Assembly: GCF_023699985.2 (NCBI RefSeq)
Contig: NC_069688.1
Span: 64,862,338 to 64,926,337, forward strand
Direction of reading: 5' to 3'
Origin: Odocoileus virginianus
Taxonomy: Eukaryota > Chordata > Mammalia > Artiodactyla > Cervidae
DNA: 64,000 nt
The notes beneath the pieces are model-generated. The model was given only the letters and a program-made list of their open reading frames with translations, did no database searches and was not told where the DNA came from. The position numbers and the translations under genes were made by a program. Positions 21,961 to 33,934 of the stretch are shown here, one piece after another (within the stretch, counting starts at the first letter, position 1; every line of letters starts with the position of its first letter).

Positions 21961-23033
21961 GTGTTATAAAGGGAGCTAATAAAAGATAATTAATAATACC
22001 AATAACAATGCTTGAGAAAAGAGGAAGGGATTGAAAAATATGAGTTAAATACCAATCTTTCATAGGAGAGGCAATAGAGTTGATATTTCCAAAGTTGTTA
22101 TTTCAAGAAATACCTTATTATTTAGATGCATGGGATTATCCAACAAAAGATCTAATAAGAACAGTTGAAAATGATTGTTTCTGACAAGGGAGTATAAAGG
22201 ATGGAGCTTTTTATTATAAGCTTTTCTGTACTGCTGGAATTTTTAGCATACCCATTCTGTTTTGATAGCAACAAATAATTTTAAATAAAATATAAAACAA
22301 AGAGAAAGAGTATTTCACAGATAATAGCATACAACCTTGAATACCAAATGAATACTCTGAATATATTGCCATTGACGTGAGCAAAAAAAAAAAAGCCTAT
22401 AAAGGCAAGAATAGAACAAATTTCTTTAAGAGGTAGACAATGGCTATAATTCATGTAAATTATTCTATATGCAATTTCATTAGCAATAAAACAAAAACTG
22501 ATACAGCAAGAATAATTCTACTTCTAAAAGTTCTGCAAGCAATGCTCTTGTACAAGCTAAAAGAAATGTTGAGTCAAAACACTTCAGAGCAGCTTCAGGG
22601 CTAAGTCACCCCTGAAAAGATCCAGGTCATCAGTAAATCAAGGACTTCAACAAATTCTTAAAAGCATAAGAAGGAAAAAAAAAAGCATAAGGTTTAACTC
22701 TATTCCAATAATGAGATATATAAATAATGAAAAATGTCAGCCAGAACAGTCTCCAGCAGAATTTCTGAGCCACCCACAATGCTTTCATTAAAGTTTGACT
22801 GTCACCAATTAATATAATAGAGAAAATGTCTCCTTCAAAACTAAGATCTTAGGATCCAGAGGCCTTTCTCTTTACTTGCAGTCTCTTACTTTATGTCACC
22901 TAAATGCCCAGACTATTTTAACAGTTTTAGAAACCTCAGACCCCAAACTACGTAAGGAAGATGCAATTTAAAAGTTCACGATTTTATATTATTCAACAAG
23001 CTTAAATACTGAAAACATCAATTGTCTTACAGT
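21961..23033. other. unassigned AT-rich DNA
   Basis: About 1.07 kb with no named repeat and no credible gene. An A run lies at 22383-22394 and another A-rich run near 22675-22684. Confidence 0.5.
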
Positions 23034-23046
23034 CTTCTCAACTTCA

Positions 23047-23152
23047 AATGAGTTTCAGCCAGCTCTGGGAGTTGGCGATGGGCAGGAAGGCCTGGAGTGC
23101 TTCAGTCCATGGGGTCGCAAAGGGTCGGACAGAACTGAGCGACTGGACTGAA
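23047..23152 (+). mobile_element. very short BovB 3' end with target duplication
   Basis: Only about 106 bases of BovB terminus. Direct repeats CTTCTCAACTTCA (23034-23046) and CTTCTCAGCTTCA (23153-23165) differ at one base and mark a genuine, severely truncated insertion. Confidence 0.92.
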
Positions 23153-23799
23153 CTTCTCAGCTTCACCCCTTCTCCATGTAAACTGGATTCAGCTGTGAAC
23201 ACACCCATGATGCATCAGGTGCTTATCAGGACACTTATTCCCACCTGCTTCCTATGAGGAGTAGTCTATTTCTGAGCACAACCTTGAAAAATAACTACAT
23301 TTTCTGTACTCCACATCTGCAACTTGATTTCAGGGAAAATCTACTATTCTCACACAGCCATCTAGATGCTACTCAATATCTTATGGCAAGTAGTATGGTC
23401 CAAAGAATCTTTCTGCTCTGAAATCCATTCAAGTAAATTCTGTTATGTTAGTGACTACAGGACTGCATGACCAGGTAGATTACACTGCTTGTGCCGAGAT
23501 GGGGAAATGGAACGGGAAATCTGTGTGTGTGTGTGTTTTGTTCGTGGTCGTGGGGAGCCAGGCATTATTAAAGTTACTAGAAGGAGGGAGCCGGAGGAGA
23601 TCATAAGTCATGTATATTATGTAACGTAACAGTTATAGGAAAGAAGAGTGATAGTGCACAGTACTCCAAACAGATTTGTAACTTGTCTTAAAGCACTGTA
23701 ATATGACACAACTGCAAAGCTCCAACAAGAAACAGGATGCAAAACCCCAGAAAACCTGAGAACACAGGCAATAACAGTATCAACAATTAAATGACAAGT

Positions 23800-24020
23800 A
23801 TTGAGTTCTTATGAATCAGATAGTTTACCTATACTTACATTTATCTATATGATCTTATTTAAATCTCAAAAAAGTCCTATGCACTAAGTGCTATCACCAC
23901 CTTATTTCATTGATGAGGAAACAGAAACTTGGAAAGAATATCTAACTTTCCCATACCTAGCAAACGGTATAACAGCGATTCAAACCCAGACAGCAGAATT
24001 CCAAATCTGACATGACGAGG
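23800..24020 (-). mobile_element. MIR SINE
   Basis: Reverse-complement MIR: the 'ttgatgaggaaacagaaacttgg' segment near 23911, followed by the 'gcgattcaaacccagacagcagaattcc' head region. Confidence 0.75.
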
Positions 24021-24041
24021 CATTCAGCTGCCTAGCTCAAG

Positions 24042-24242
24042 GAGGCTTCCCTGGTGGTTCAGTGGTGAAGAATCCACCTGAAATGCAGGAGATGAAGATT
24101 TGATCCTTGGGTGAAGAAGACCCCCTGGAGAAGGAAATGGCAACCCACTCCAGTATTCTTGCCTGGGAAATCCCATGCACAGAGGAGCCTGGTGGGCTGC
24201 AGCCCATGGGGTCAGAGAAGACTTATCGACTAAACAACAATA
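24042..24242 (+). mobile_element. Bov-tA SINE with target duplication
   Basis: Plus-strand Bov-tA flanked by the 9-base repeat TAGCTCAAG at 24033-24041 and 24243-24251. It sits just beyond the head of an MIR. Confidence 0.94.
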
Positions 24243-24564
24243 TAGCTCAAGACAAACATTTACATACAAAGAGAGGACGACTGATTTTACTGAAGCTGAG
24301 CTAAAAGAGACGCATTAGGTATCAAAAAAAGGGTTATTAAGGAAAATAAGAAAAGGGGGGTTAACAACCTATTGAGCTAGTACTAAGTAAAATTTAAAGA
24401 TGCCTTAATCTCTTTTGTAAATATCTCCCAAAACTCAAGACTGGTACAGGAAGTAGTTAGGTAAAAATCACAATTAACAAAATATGAGAAAGGCAAAGGT
24501 AAGGGTGAACATATTTTGAGAGTTTATTTGTAAGCAATTTTAACTTAATAGGATATTTTAATAA

Positions 24565-24776
24565 GGGCTTGCCTGGTGGATCAGGCAGTAAAGAATCTGC
24601 CTGCAATGCAGAAGACCTGCCTTTGATCCCTGGGTCAGGAAGATCCCCTGAAGAAGGGCATGGCAACCCACTCCAGTGTTCTTGCCTGGAGAATTCCATG
24701 GACAGAGGAGCCTGGTGGGCTACAGTCTATGGGGTCGCCAAGAGTCGGGCAAGACTAAATGACTAATACTTTCACT
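24565..24776 (+). mobile_element. Bov-tA SINE with target duplication
   Basis: Plus-strand full-length Bov-tA flanked by the 9-base repeat TTTTAATAA at 24556-24564 and 24777-24785. Confidence 0.95.
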
Positions 24777-24785
24777 TTTTAATAA

Positions 24786-26557
24786 ACAAGTTAAATTTAT
24801 TTCTATGCATAAACAAAGTACTATGAAAGGAAACAAGAAAGTATATTTTAAAAACTAAAGGATCTAATCTTATTTTAAAAAGACTGATATACAGAGATTT
24901 GTATGGTAAAGGGAGGTAATGAAATTATGAGGTTCAGTATTACATAGGTTTAACAGGTTATTAATATCCATTTCTGTGTTCAATCTGACATTCATTTTTC
25001 TCTTTTTCTGTAAGTGTTCTCACTGCAACTACATTTTCCCTATTTGCAGAACTTTGAACCTGATACCCATAAGACCCTCTGTAGTCTTTCAGAAGAAGGA
25101 ATTATCTAGCCTTTTGGAGGAGACAGTAAAACCAATCTGATTGAAAAGACTCAAGATTCTATAACTCTGGTTTTACTTTGGGACAGAAATTTTTTTCAAG
25201 ACCATTTGGATTTGAAATACTATATTCTTTGAGAATTTTGTTTTCTAAGAGTTGTGAATACATTTAAATATTAGATTAATAGATGGACAGGTGAAAAGAT
25301 AGGTAGGTAGATAGATGGACTGATTGATTTCTAAGAGAACTTGTGAACATAGAATGTAAACTATGATGTAAAAGAAAAAAAGAGTGTAGTCAAAAGGAAA
25401 GAATTAAATTCAAAATTCTATCCAAAATAATTCACTTTTGAGATTTCACCAATAAATTATTTACTCAAGTTACACAGACCAAATGTAATATTCTATGTAC
25501 TCAAGTTACACAGACCAAATGTAATATTCTATGTCAGTGGGACATTTCATGACTTGTCACCTTCATATGTAAAAACAACTTTTCAACTCTCTTTTCCTCG
25601 AGTTGCCTCAGGTTCCCACAAGTTTCTCTCAGATATTGCCATTTAGCACAGTGTGATTGCTACATGTAATATAATGTGACAAGATTGCCCACTAATGTGT
25701 TCTCTAAAACACCCTTAAGTAACTGACTTAATACAATATTCAGATGGTGCAATCAGCTGGGAAATCGTGCTCTTGACTATAGCGACTGCTGAGCACAGAT
25801 TGTAGCATTTCCCTCCAGCCTTTATCCCTGAGCTTTCAGGGGCGATTTGTTCCCCCTGGAATCAAGTGCTCCAAATAAAACAAAAGTTTTAAAACAATGT
25901 TTTCTTCTTTGGAGCACAGACTGTAAAACAGAACAAAGAAGCCTCTCCTGCTTGATTCACTACTTTCTCCCTTTCTCTGCAGAAATACTCCTCACACTCG
26001 GTCCCGTTAACTGCTCAGCTACAAAGGTTATTCAGAACTTCAGCATAACTGATGTGGATTCACTACATCAGAAGAGGTTTTTCTAAATGTTACTTTTCCA
26101 AGCCTCATTTTTTTCCTAATCTAGTCAAAATACAAATGTAGGATCCACTGTTAAACTACATTTCTCTAGCCATGGAACATAAATGTCTGTTTCTCTCCAG
26201 AAATCATCTATCACTTACAACAGAATCTCCTGGGGAGGTCTTTATTTCAGATTTACTGTATCAAAATCTCTAAAAAGGAGGCAAGATAAATTGCATTTTA
26301 ACAAGCTTCACAAAAGCTTTATGGACATATTAAAATTGAAAGTATTAAATTATAAATTCCATGATTCCTTATCTTGATTGTAAACTTATTAATTGAAGCT
26401 TTATGAAGAAGTGAAAAAATAAACACTATATATATATAGAAATTTATGTGTGCATATATATATATAATAAGTTAGCAAAATATTATAACCAAACTTCAAG
26501 ACTTCAAACTCAGACCCATTAACTATAAGATATTTTTTTAATTTTCAAATAAAAAGG
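24786..26557. other. unassigned, contains a small tandem duplication
   Basis: About 1.8 kb without a recognised repeat or gene. It contains a GATA-like stretch near 25296-25320, the 36-bp duplication at 25462-25533 and TA-rich runs near 26429-26468. Part of it may be single-copy DNA. Confidence 0.5.
25462..25533. repeat. perfect 36-bp tandem duplication
   Basis: Unit 1 (25462-25497) and unit 2 (25498-25533) are identical as read here. Each begins TACTCAAGTTACACAG and ends TATTCTATG. There are two copies only. Perfect identity suggests a recent duplication or, less likely, an assembly error. Confidence 0.95.
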
Positions 26558-27150
26558 TTCAATTCAGCTCAGCCATGTCCAACTCTCCACGACCCCATGA
26601 ACCACAGCACACCAGACTTCCCTCTCCATCACCAACTCCTGGAGTCCACCCAAACCCATGTCCATCAAGTCAGTGATGCCATCCAACCATCTCATCCTCT
26701 GTCGTCCCCTTCTCCTCCTGCCTTCAATTTTTCCCAGCATCAGGGTCTTTTCAAATGAGTCAGCTCTTAGCATCAGATGGCCACAGTATTGGAGTTTCAG
26801 CTTCAGCGTCAGTCCTTCCAATGAACACCCAGGACTGATCTCCTTTAGGATGGACTGGTTGGATCTCCTTGCAGTCCAAGGGACTCTCAAGAGTCTTTTC
26901 CAACACCACAGTTCAAAAGCATCAATTCTTCTGTGCTCAGCTTTCTCTATAGTCCAACTCTCACATCCATACATGACCACTGGAAAAACTGTAGCCTTGA
27001 CTACATGGACCTTTGTTGGCAAAGTAATGTCTCTGCTTTTTAATATGCTGTCTAGGTTGGTCATAACTTTCCTTCCAAGGAGTAAGCGTCTTTTAATTTC
27101 ATGGCTGCAATCACCATCTGCAGTGATTTTGGAGCCCAAAAAATACAGTA
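26558..27150 (-). mobile_element. BovB LINE 3' part
   Basis: A minus-strand BovB of about 590 bp with its 3' end at the left (TTCAATTCAGCTCAG). It is among the better preserved copies because a long frame remains open across it. Confidence 0.94.
26564..27139 (-). pseudogene. BovB reverse transcriptase C-terminal part
   Basis: A 191-codon open frame that covers the region after the catalytic palm of the BovB protein. It starts in SKITADGDCSHEIKRRLLLGRK and runs through SRDITLPTKVHVVKATVFPVVMYGCESWT to RRRRGRQRMRWLDGITDLMD near the natural C-terminus. The catalytic YADD box and everything upstream are missing through 5' truncation, so it cannot be an enzyme. That the frame is still open suggests a fairly young copy. 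The apparent start codon is only the first ATG after the truncation point. Confidence 0.88.
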
Positions 27151-27178
27151 AGCCATACTAAATGAAACTTAAAGGGGT

Positions 27179-27468
27179 TGCTGCTGCTGCTGCTTCTGCT
27201 GAGTCGCTTCAGTCGTGTCCGACTCTGTGCGACCCCATAGACCGCAGCCCACCAGGCTTCGCCGTCCCTGGGATTCTCCAGGCAAGAACACTGGAGTGGG
27301 TTGCCATTTCCTTCTCCAGTGCATGAAAGTGAAAAGTGAAAGTGAAGTTGCTCAGTCGTGTCTGACTGTTCGTGAATCCATGGACTGCAGCCTACCAGGC
27401 TCCTCTGTCCCTGGGATTCTCCAGGCAAGAGTACTGGAGTGGGGTGCCATTTCCTTCTCCATTGAGAT
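27179..27468 (-). mobile_element. BOV-A2 dimeric SINE
   Basis: Two Bov-tA bodies in reverse complement. They are joined by the typical AAAGTGAAAAGTGAAAGTGAAG linker region near 27326-27347, with a CTGCTGCTGCTG run at the left end. Both units end in CATTTCCTTCTCCA. Confidence 0.93.
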
Positions 27469-28367
27469 TCTTATTATTTTTAACATGTATATGAAAATAT
27501 CAAATTCAGGACCAAAAGTTAGGTCAATGATGTCATTGCTCATTCATTCTTTAACTGATCTTGTGTCAATCCTTCTACTAAGCACTAGAGATAGAAATAT
27601 GAATTAGATATACTCTAACTAGTAGAATAAACACAAAAACAGATCTCTGTAACATAACTCAGTAAATATAGGCAAAGGTATATCAGAAGCACCAAATAGT
27701 ACAACTGTATCTGGTTGGTTGCAAAATGAAGGGATAGTGACAAGAAGACTTCTTGGACATGACTCATGGGTTGAGACTTTAAATAGAAGTATGAGTTAGA
27801 TTGCTCAAGAGTATGAGTTAAGAGGATTCTAGGCAGAGACACTGAATGAAAAAGATATGGAGACAAGAAAAAGCATGGTTTGTGAGATAAACTGTGAGTC
27901 ATTCAGTGACCTGAAGAGAATTCAGTGTCAGGAATTGGTTTAGAGTTGAAACTCCAAGACAGGCAAAAGTCAGATCATTAAATGCCTGGTGAGACATGTG
28001 AACCGCCTTGGATTTTAAGTACTTTTTACTTTGCTCTGCTCTTCTCCCGGGACTCCACTTACAGGTTTGATAGACCGCTTCGTAATATCGTCAAAGTCAC
28101 TGAGATTACACACGTTTTAGTTTTTTCTCTCCCCAGGCCTCACTGTCTGTGCTCTCTACATCTATATACTCAAGTTCACTGATCCCTTCTGCAGTGTCTC
28201 ACCTGCTATAAAGTCAATCCAGGGAATTTTTTTCAGATTTTATTTTTATCTCTAAAACTTCCACTTCATTTTGTATCTTTTACTTCTCTTCTCATTATGC
28301 TCATTTTCTTTTTTCTTTTTTTTTTTTAACCTTTTAAGCCTTTTTTGTATCAAAGTATGGTTAGTTT
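27469..28367. other. unassigned, no gene seen
   Basis: About 900 bases of AT-rich DNA. A T-rich tract lies at 28308-28328. No recognised repeat or coding frame. Confidence 0.5.
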
Positions 28368-28560
28368 GGGCTTCCCTGGTGGCTCAGCTGGTAAAGAATC
28401 CACCTGCAATGCAGGAGACCCAGGTTCACTCCCTGGGTTGGGAAGACCCCCTGGAGAAAGGAATGGCTACCATTCTTGCTGGAGAATCTCATGGACAGAG
28501 TAACCTGGCGGGCTACAGTCCACAGGCCACAAAGAGTTGGACATGACTGAGAGACTCAAC
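28368..28560 (+). mobile_element. Bov-tA SINE
   Basis: Plus-strand Bov-tA starting GGGCTTCCCTGGTGGCTCAG, with small deletions in the body near 28470. No clear target duplication. Confidence 0.94.
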
Positions 28561-29885
28561 ATGTTTCATTTACAATATAACATTAGTGTCAGGTGTACAA
28601 CAGAGTGATCAAAATTTTTACAGGTTATAAATGTCAGACAGAGAGGGACAAATAGCATGTATTTTCACTTGTAGAGTCTAAAAAATAAAACAAATGAATG
28701 TAACAAAACAGAAACCAACACAGACAACAAACTAGTGGTTACCACTGGGGAGAGGGTCAGGGGAGGGGAAAGACAGGCGAAGGAGATTCAGAAGCACAAA
28801 CTAATAGGTGTAAAATAAACAAAACAAGAGCAGGTAATGTACAACACTGGGAATATAGCCAATATTTTGTTCATGTTTTCTTTTAAATCTGTGAGTATAT
28901 TTATAATATGATGTCATTTGCTAATGTCATAATATTCATCATTTTGTGCATGTTGCTATAGACTGATTTTTTTCCCCTAGCTATAGTCACAATTTCCTTC
29001 TTCATAAGTCTGGTAATTTTTTATTATTGATAGATATTGTGTGTGTTTTCCCATTTTTGGAGATTAGATTTTGATCTGACAGGCAGTTAACTTACACGAT
29101 ACTTTTGAAGTTTGTTTTTAAACTCTGCTGGGTGGTTATAAAATACTCCTTCTCAATTAGGTTTCTGAAAGAAAATTAAACCCTACTGCCTAAGGCAATA
29201 TTGAACATAATGAATTAACTTATATCTAATGTATTTAGAGTGGTATTATATCAACCCTGAAAGAAACAAGAAAAGAGTTATTCAAATTTTTTTTCCCACA
29301 GAATGCCAGTTGAGAAAAACAACAGTTCAGCTGAACTACTAAGGCATGACCCTTTCGAAATTTCTCGGAAGGTCCAAGTGTTTAAGGAGGACTCCTCATT
29401 CAAACTAAAACTCAAATGTCTCCCAACCATGTGTGAATTCTGGAAACTTTTCACCTTACAGCTTCACAGCTGTTCTTTGCTGACCTCAAGCAGCTTCGTC
29501 ATACACATGTACAGCTTGGTATTTAGCAACAAATTCAAGGAGATTCCTAAACAAATTTCTGACATTTTTTCTCTATGCAGCCTCCACCTCCTTGCTATTC
29601 TGCTCCATAAATTCCAGATGCCTCAAGCTTCCAGGACAACAGTTCTGTCTACTCAACTCAGTGATACCACTGTGCTCTGTTCAAGAACCCCCTCTCTACA
29701 CTGTAGTCCAGAAAGTGTTTGAAGACAGAATAACTGTAGGCTCATCTGGTTTCCTTCCTTCAGTATTGTGTCAACTATTTGACTAATATCCAAAAATTGT
29801 TGCAGCATATACATAGTCCAGTGTCATCATTACTTATGGGAGGAAGGTGAGTCCAGTCCCAGAGCGAAAGCTTCATCTTGGACCT
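28561..29885 (+). mobile_element. old L1 3' regions
   Basis: Positions 28570-28630 look like a short L1 terminus in reverse orientation. Positions 28640-28880 look like the end of an L1 3' region in plus orientation ('actagtggttaccactggggagagg'). From about 28880 to 29885 the sequence resembles the long, non-coding 3' part of an old mammalian L1 (L1M type), including 'ctccacctccttgctattctgctccat' near 29583. The 139-codon frame at 29303-29722 falls inside this and is almost certainly chance. Confidence 0.6.
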
Positions 29886-31109
29886 TAAGTTATAGTTGAT
29901 GGGGAGCCAACAGAGGATTTTAATCAGAAGACTGACATGGTTAGCTTTGTATCTCAAATGACTGTAGCAGTCTTGTGGAAGGAGAAGGTAAAAAAGATCA
30001 GAATGATGAAAGGGAGAAGCTCCAGAAATATTTAGCAGTTGAAACCATCAGGATGGGATGGTTTGGTGTTTTTTTTTTTTGTTTTTTAATGTGAGAGGAA
30101 GGAGTCAGAAACACCTGTTAAGAACTCAAGCTTGGGTGTCTGAGTGCCATCAACTTATATGAGAAAAAGGACCTAGTTGATGGCAGTTTTGTTGTTCATA
30201 TTGTCTGTGAGGCATCTTTGGAACATCCAAATGGAGAGAACTTTTGAAGACTTGAATACACAAACCTGAAACTCAGGGGATACGATTTTGGTTGGAAGAA
30301 ATAAAATCAGGCGTAATGAGCACATAGTAAACAGTAACTATGGAGGAAATACTATTGTTAAGGAAGAACATATGGAACCCTAAGACAACACGGGGGAAAT
30401 AAAAAGCGCACTAGCATTTCAGGACTAGAGGGACAAGGTGGAGCTGGAGAAGTCCTCTGAAATGAAGAGGACCAGGAGACTGAAGAGTTGTCAAGGTACT
30501 GAAGACTGTTATTTCAAATGAGAGCTCTAGCTAAATAAAAGCTAAGAGAATGGTCATTTGCTTATGCAGTTAAAGAAGCAGAGGACCTCACTCACTCGGT
30601 AGATGAGTGTAGCCGAAAGCCAAATGCCAACAGGCAGAGAACATGAGGGGGAACAGGCGGCAAGTCAAGACGACTCCTTTAAAGGCTGAAAGGAAGAGGG
30701 CTGACTGAATTAAAGCTAAGGAGACATGTGGTCAGGAGAGCATACCTTTAGTGTATGAGACTTGAATGCTTGAAAGCTGAAGAGAGGAACTTAAAAATAC
30801 AGGAGGAGGGGAGAATGGATTAAGGTCGCAGAAGAGAGAGGCCAAGATGAAGTCAAGAACACAGAAGAATTGATTAGCCTCAATCAAGAGTCTTAATCTC
30901 CACTGGTATCAGAGTAAAGAACATAGAAATCAGCAACGAAGCCCACAAAGGTTTGTTCTGACCGAGGGTTCCCACCTGTTTCCAGAGCAGCGACGAGACC
31001 TTGATCTGAGGATAGATTGCTATAGAGTTTGGGGAGAAAGAGCAAGGGTGTCAGACAGTGAGGGCAAGGGCCTTATTCTGAGAGACAGCTTCCTTCAGAG
31101 CCTTTACAG
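29886..31109. other. unassigned, purine-rich, probably old repeat
   Basis: About 1.2 kb of purine-rich sequence with no credible frame. Its style ('...agtcaagacgactcc...', '...aggagactgaagag...') recalls an ancient mammalian interspersed repeat also suggested at 35800-36400 and 51600-52010, but I cannot name it. Confidence 0.4.
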
Positions 31110-31295
31110 CGGCTTTCTTGTTGACTCAGTCAGTCAAGAATCTGCTTGCAATGCAGGAGACCCAGGGTCAATCCCTGGGCAGAGAAGGTGCCCTGGAAGA
31201 GGAAATGGCAACCAACTCCAGCATTCTTGCCTGGAGAATCTCATGAACACTACAGCCCCTAGGATCTCGAGAGTCAGACACAGCTTAGAGAATAA
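31110..31295 (+). mobile_element. Bov-tA SINE, diverged
   Basis: Plus-strand Bov-tA with the head GGCTTTCTTGTTGACTCAG and a deletion near 31250, where the usual 'gacagaggagcctggtggg' is missing. Confidence 0.85.
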
Positions 31296-31439
31296 ACCAC
31301 CACCAGTGACAAAGACCCTGGTTAGGGAACAGTCACTGAAGGCCTTGTTACAACGCGAGCTGCTATAGCGTTCAGAGAATTCACGCGAGGGGACACACGT
31401 GAGAATGCTAATTACACTGATGATGATGAAAACAGATGT

Positions 31440-31830
31440 CCCGACAGACACCTCTCCACCCCCAGCCCCGCCCCACTGCCGGAGCTCCCTTCAGAACCGT
31501 AGTTCCCGGCTGCCCGGAAGGCAGCGAGCTGACAACCCTCAGGGCAAGGGAACCTCCGCAGAAGAGAGGTGCTGTCCCCGAGGTCACGATTCAGTCCCAG
31601 CTGCGGCCTGCACCCGTGACTGGTCAATGCAAGGACCCAGAAATCCGGCCCCTGTGCCCCGCGGACGGGGCTGGACTGCCATTCCAGTTGCAGGTCCCCA
31701 GGCAGCCGGCCGAGGTTCCAGCAGTCCCAGCTCTCTGCGTCCGCTCCCTCCCCTTCCTCCGCACACAAGGGCGTCGCCCAGGACTCCGGACACTCAGATC
31801 TGAACTGCAGAGTCCTGTTCTGAAGACTGC
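31440..31830. promoter_or_regulatory. CpG-dense block, candidate CpG island
   Basis: I count about 24 CpG in 31441-31800, and the stretch is visibly GC-rich against AT-rich flanks. It is not part of any SINE or LINE I recognise. Open frames on both strands (31399-31803 and 31436-31873 on plus, 31412-31768 on minus) overlap fully and show no conserved motif, so I regard them as low-stop-density artefacts. A CCCCGCCCC Sp1-like box lies at about 31466. It could be a promoter or first exon. Confidence 0.5.
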
Positions 31831-32107
31831 GTTTCTAATTAACAAGGACTCATTGTTTGCCGGAAAGTTTTAACTGGGCAGCCTATATTTTTGCTTGCTA
31901 GATCTGGCAACCTTATCCGCAGGTATTAACTCTGAGAGCACTTCCTAGTAAACTTCCTTCACACCAATTCCATTTCAGAGTTGGCCTCCCAGGGAACACA
32001 ACCTTCAATTGGCACTGAATTCTAGAATTAATTACCTACTGGAAGGCTGGCAGTGAGGAACCCATATCTGGGCATAGGCAGAATAGAAACAGTTCCCAGA
32101 AGTAGAC

Positions 32108-32364
32108 TGATGCATGCGTGCTAAGTCGCTTCAGTCATGTCTGACTCCTTGTGACTCCATGGACTGTAGCCCGCCAGGCTTTTTTGTCCATGGAATTTTC
32201 CAGGCAAGAATACTGGAGTGGGTTGACATTTCCTCCTCCAGGAAGGAGGAGGGATCCAGGAAAGAGTGGGTTGGGATCTTTCCAACCCAGGGATGGAACC
32301 AGAGTCTCCTGCATCTCCTGAATTCGCAGGCAGATTCTTTACACTGAGCCACCTGGAAAGCCGG
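32108..32364 (-). mobile_element. Bov-tA SINE with internal insertion
   Basis: Reverse-complement Bov-tA about 30 bases longer than usual. The extra stretch, at about 32241-32271, lies between the two halves of the body and contains AGGAAGGAGGAGGGATCC and AAAGAGTGGGTTGG. The second echoes the neighbouring 'ggagtgggttg'. Confidence 0.92.
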
Positions 32365-32984
32365 AAATTAGAGGTAGCCTCACTTATATATCCCTCCCAG
32401 GGAGGCACTTGGAGAATTTTTGCTTTTTCCTCACAGTCTGGGGCTCTATGGGTTGAGAAGTCCTGACTCCCAAAGCAGGAATTCTTCTACCAGGGGAAGC
32501 GACAAAAATCTCACTGAGCTTTAAGCTAGGGGTATCTGTCTAGCACCTTAAGCTTCACGTGACAAAGGCCCAGCAGGCAAGAAGTTACCAGACTGGGCAG
32601 AGGCAGCTGGTCATTAGAAAGAGCTAAAGCTACTATCAGATCATGGAGGCAGGGGGAAATATGTCTGGCGCCCTTAGACATTGCTTGTTACTCCCTTGCT
32701 CGATTTTGATGGTAAGCAGACAAGTATAGAAGCCGGGACTAGAGAAAGGCATAAATAACTAGGTACTTGACTATATGCCCTAAAACGTACTGTGGCAGGA
32801 CAAGAAAAAATTAAAAGACAAAAGAATAATAGAAGAGTGTCATACAGATATCAGAACAAGCTTTCTCTAAATTCAGAATATATTGATTTCTCCTATCATC
32901 TTCTCCTGATTTTCCAAGAATCTATTATCTATCTAATATAAATCTATTATCACTGAAAAAATTACATTACAGAGAATACAAATT
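32365..32984. other. unassigned, no gene seen
   Basis: About 620 bases, no recognised repeat or gene. Confidence 0.5.
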
Positions 32985-33105
32985 AGTGTTTACTGAGAAT
33001 CTACTATATGTCAGGCAGTTTTCTTATATTATTTTCACATTAATTCTTACAACAACCCTACAGGTTAAGTCTTACTCTCCACAGATTAGAAAATTGAGTT
33101 TTAAG
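32985..33105 (-). mobile_element. MIR SINE, partial
   Basis: Reverse-complement MIR tail and core: 'tactatatgtcaggcag', then 'attaattcttacaacaaccctacagg'. The head half is missing. Confidence 0.7.
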
Positions 33106-33240
33106 AAGTGACTAGTGAAAGATATTTCTCTTACAGGATGTCCACGTGGGAAACTAATAGAACCTTGGGCTTCAGACAGACTGAATAGGACCATGGAGAT
33201 TGAAAACAACACTGATATGGCCAGTATAAATGCTCAAAAG

Positions 33241-33435
33241 CATGACTCTGCAATAGAACTTTCTAGGATGATGGAAATAATATCTCTGTTTTCTGTTTCA
33301 CATGGTAGCCGCTAGCCACAAGCAGCTAGTGAGCAATTAGAATGTAACTCATGCAACTGAAGTATTCTCTTGTTTTATTTAAATTTAATTAGCTTAACTT
33401 CTCATTTAAATATCTATTTGTATTCGGTAGTACAG
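33241..33435 (+). mobile_element. short hAT-type DNA transposon
   Basis: A diverged stretch with 'caatagaactttctaggatgatgg', 'ggtagccgctagccaca' and an AT-rich centre matches an old mammalian MER element of the hAT group, ending near TACAG at 33431. The flanking 8-mers agree only partly, so the ends are approximate. Confidence 0.6.
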
Positions 33436-33641
33436 ATCTGAAGTACCCCTGGAATTTTCCCTGTGTTTCTAATAAAATATACCCAGGGGTTAAGATGGTT
33501 GTTACATCAATGGAACTCTGAATTTCCAGCATAAGGTTTCTACTTTATGCCATACTTTTCCTCTCCCTCAAGTTCTGACAAAATCGCAGTCATGGCACTC
33601 CAAGCTCTGATTCTTTAATAGAGCAAATGTATCATACATAT

Positions 33642-33867
33642 ATGGGCTTCCCTGGTAGCTCAGCAGTAGAGACTCCACCTGCAATGCAGAAGCCGCAGGA
33701 GAGGCGGGTTTGATCTCTAGGTCGGGAAAATCCCCTGGAAGAGGGCACAGCAACCCACTCCAGTCTCCTTGCCTGGAGAACCCCCTGGACAGAGGAGCCT
33801 GGCGGGCTGCAGTCCATAGGGCTGCAAAGACTCGGACACCACTGAAGTGACTTAGCATGCACACGCA
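33642..33867 (+). mobile_element. Bov-tA SINE
   Basis: Plus-strand Bov-tA with a small insertion in the head ('agccgcaggagaggcg', near 33692). The flanks ATCATACATAT (33631-33641) and ATCATAGATAT (33869-33879) form a likely imperfect target duplication. Confidence 0.94.
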
Positions 33868-33934
33868 CATCATAGATATTAAATGAAGGCTTTTTAGCAG
33901 CTACTGCTCATCTCAGAGACCCCATTGTATATAG

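Noticed and set aside
28308..28328. T-rich run as a possible Pol III terminator or regulatory site
   Set aside because: No Pol III gene precedes it. Similar homopolymer runs occur throughout and most look like retroposon tails.
29303..29722. 139-codon plus-strand frame with a Met start
   Set aside because: It lies within DNA resembling the non-coding 3' region of an old L1 and shows no domain. Its length is plausible by chance.
31399..31873. 134- and 145-codon frames in the second CpG-dense block
   Set aside because: Overlapping open frames on both strands, low-complexity Pro/Arg-rich content and no motif.
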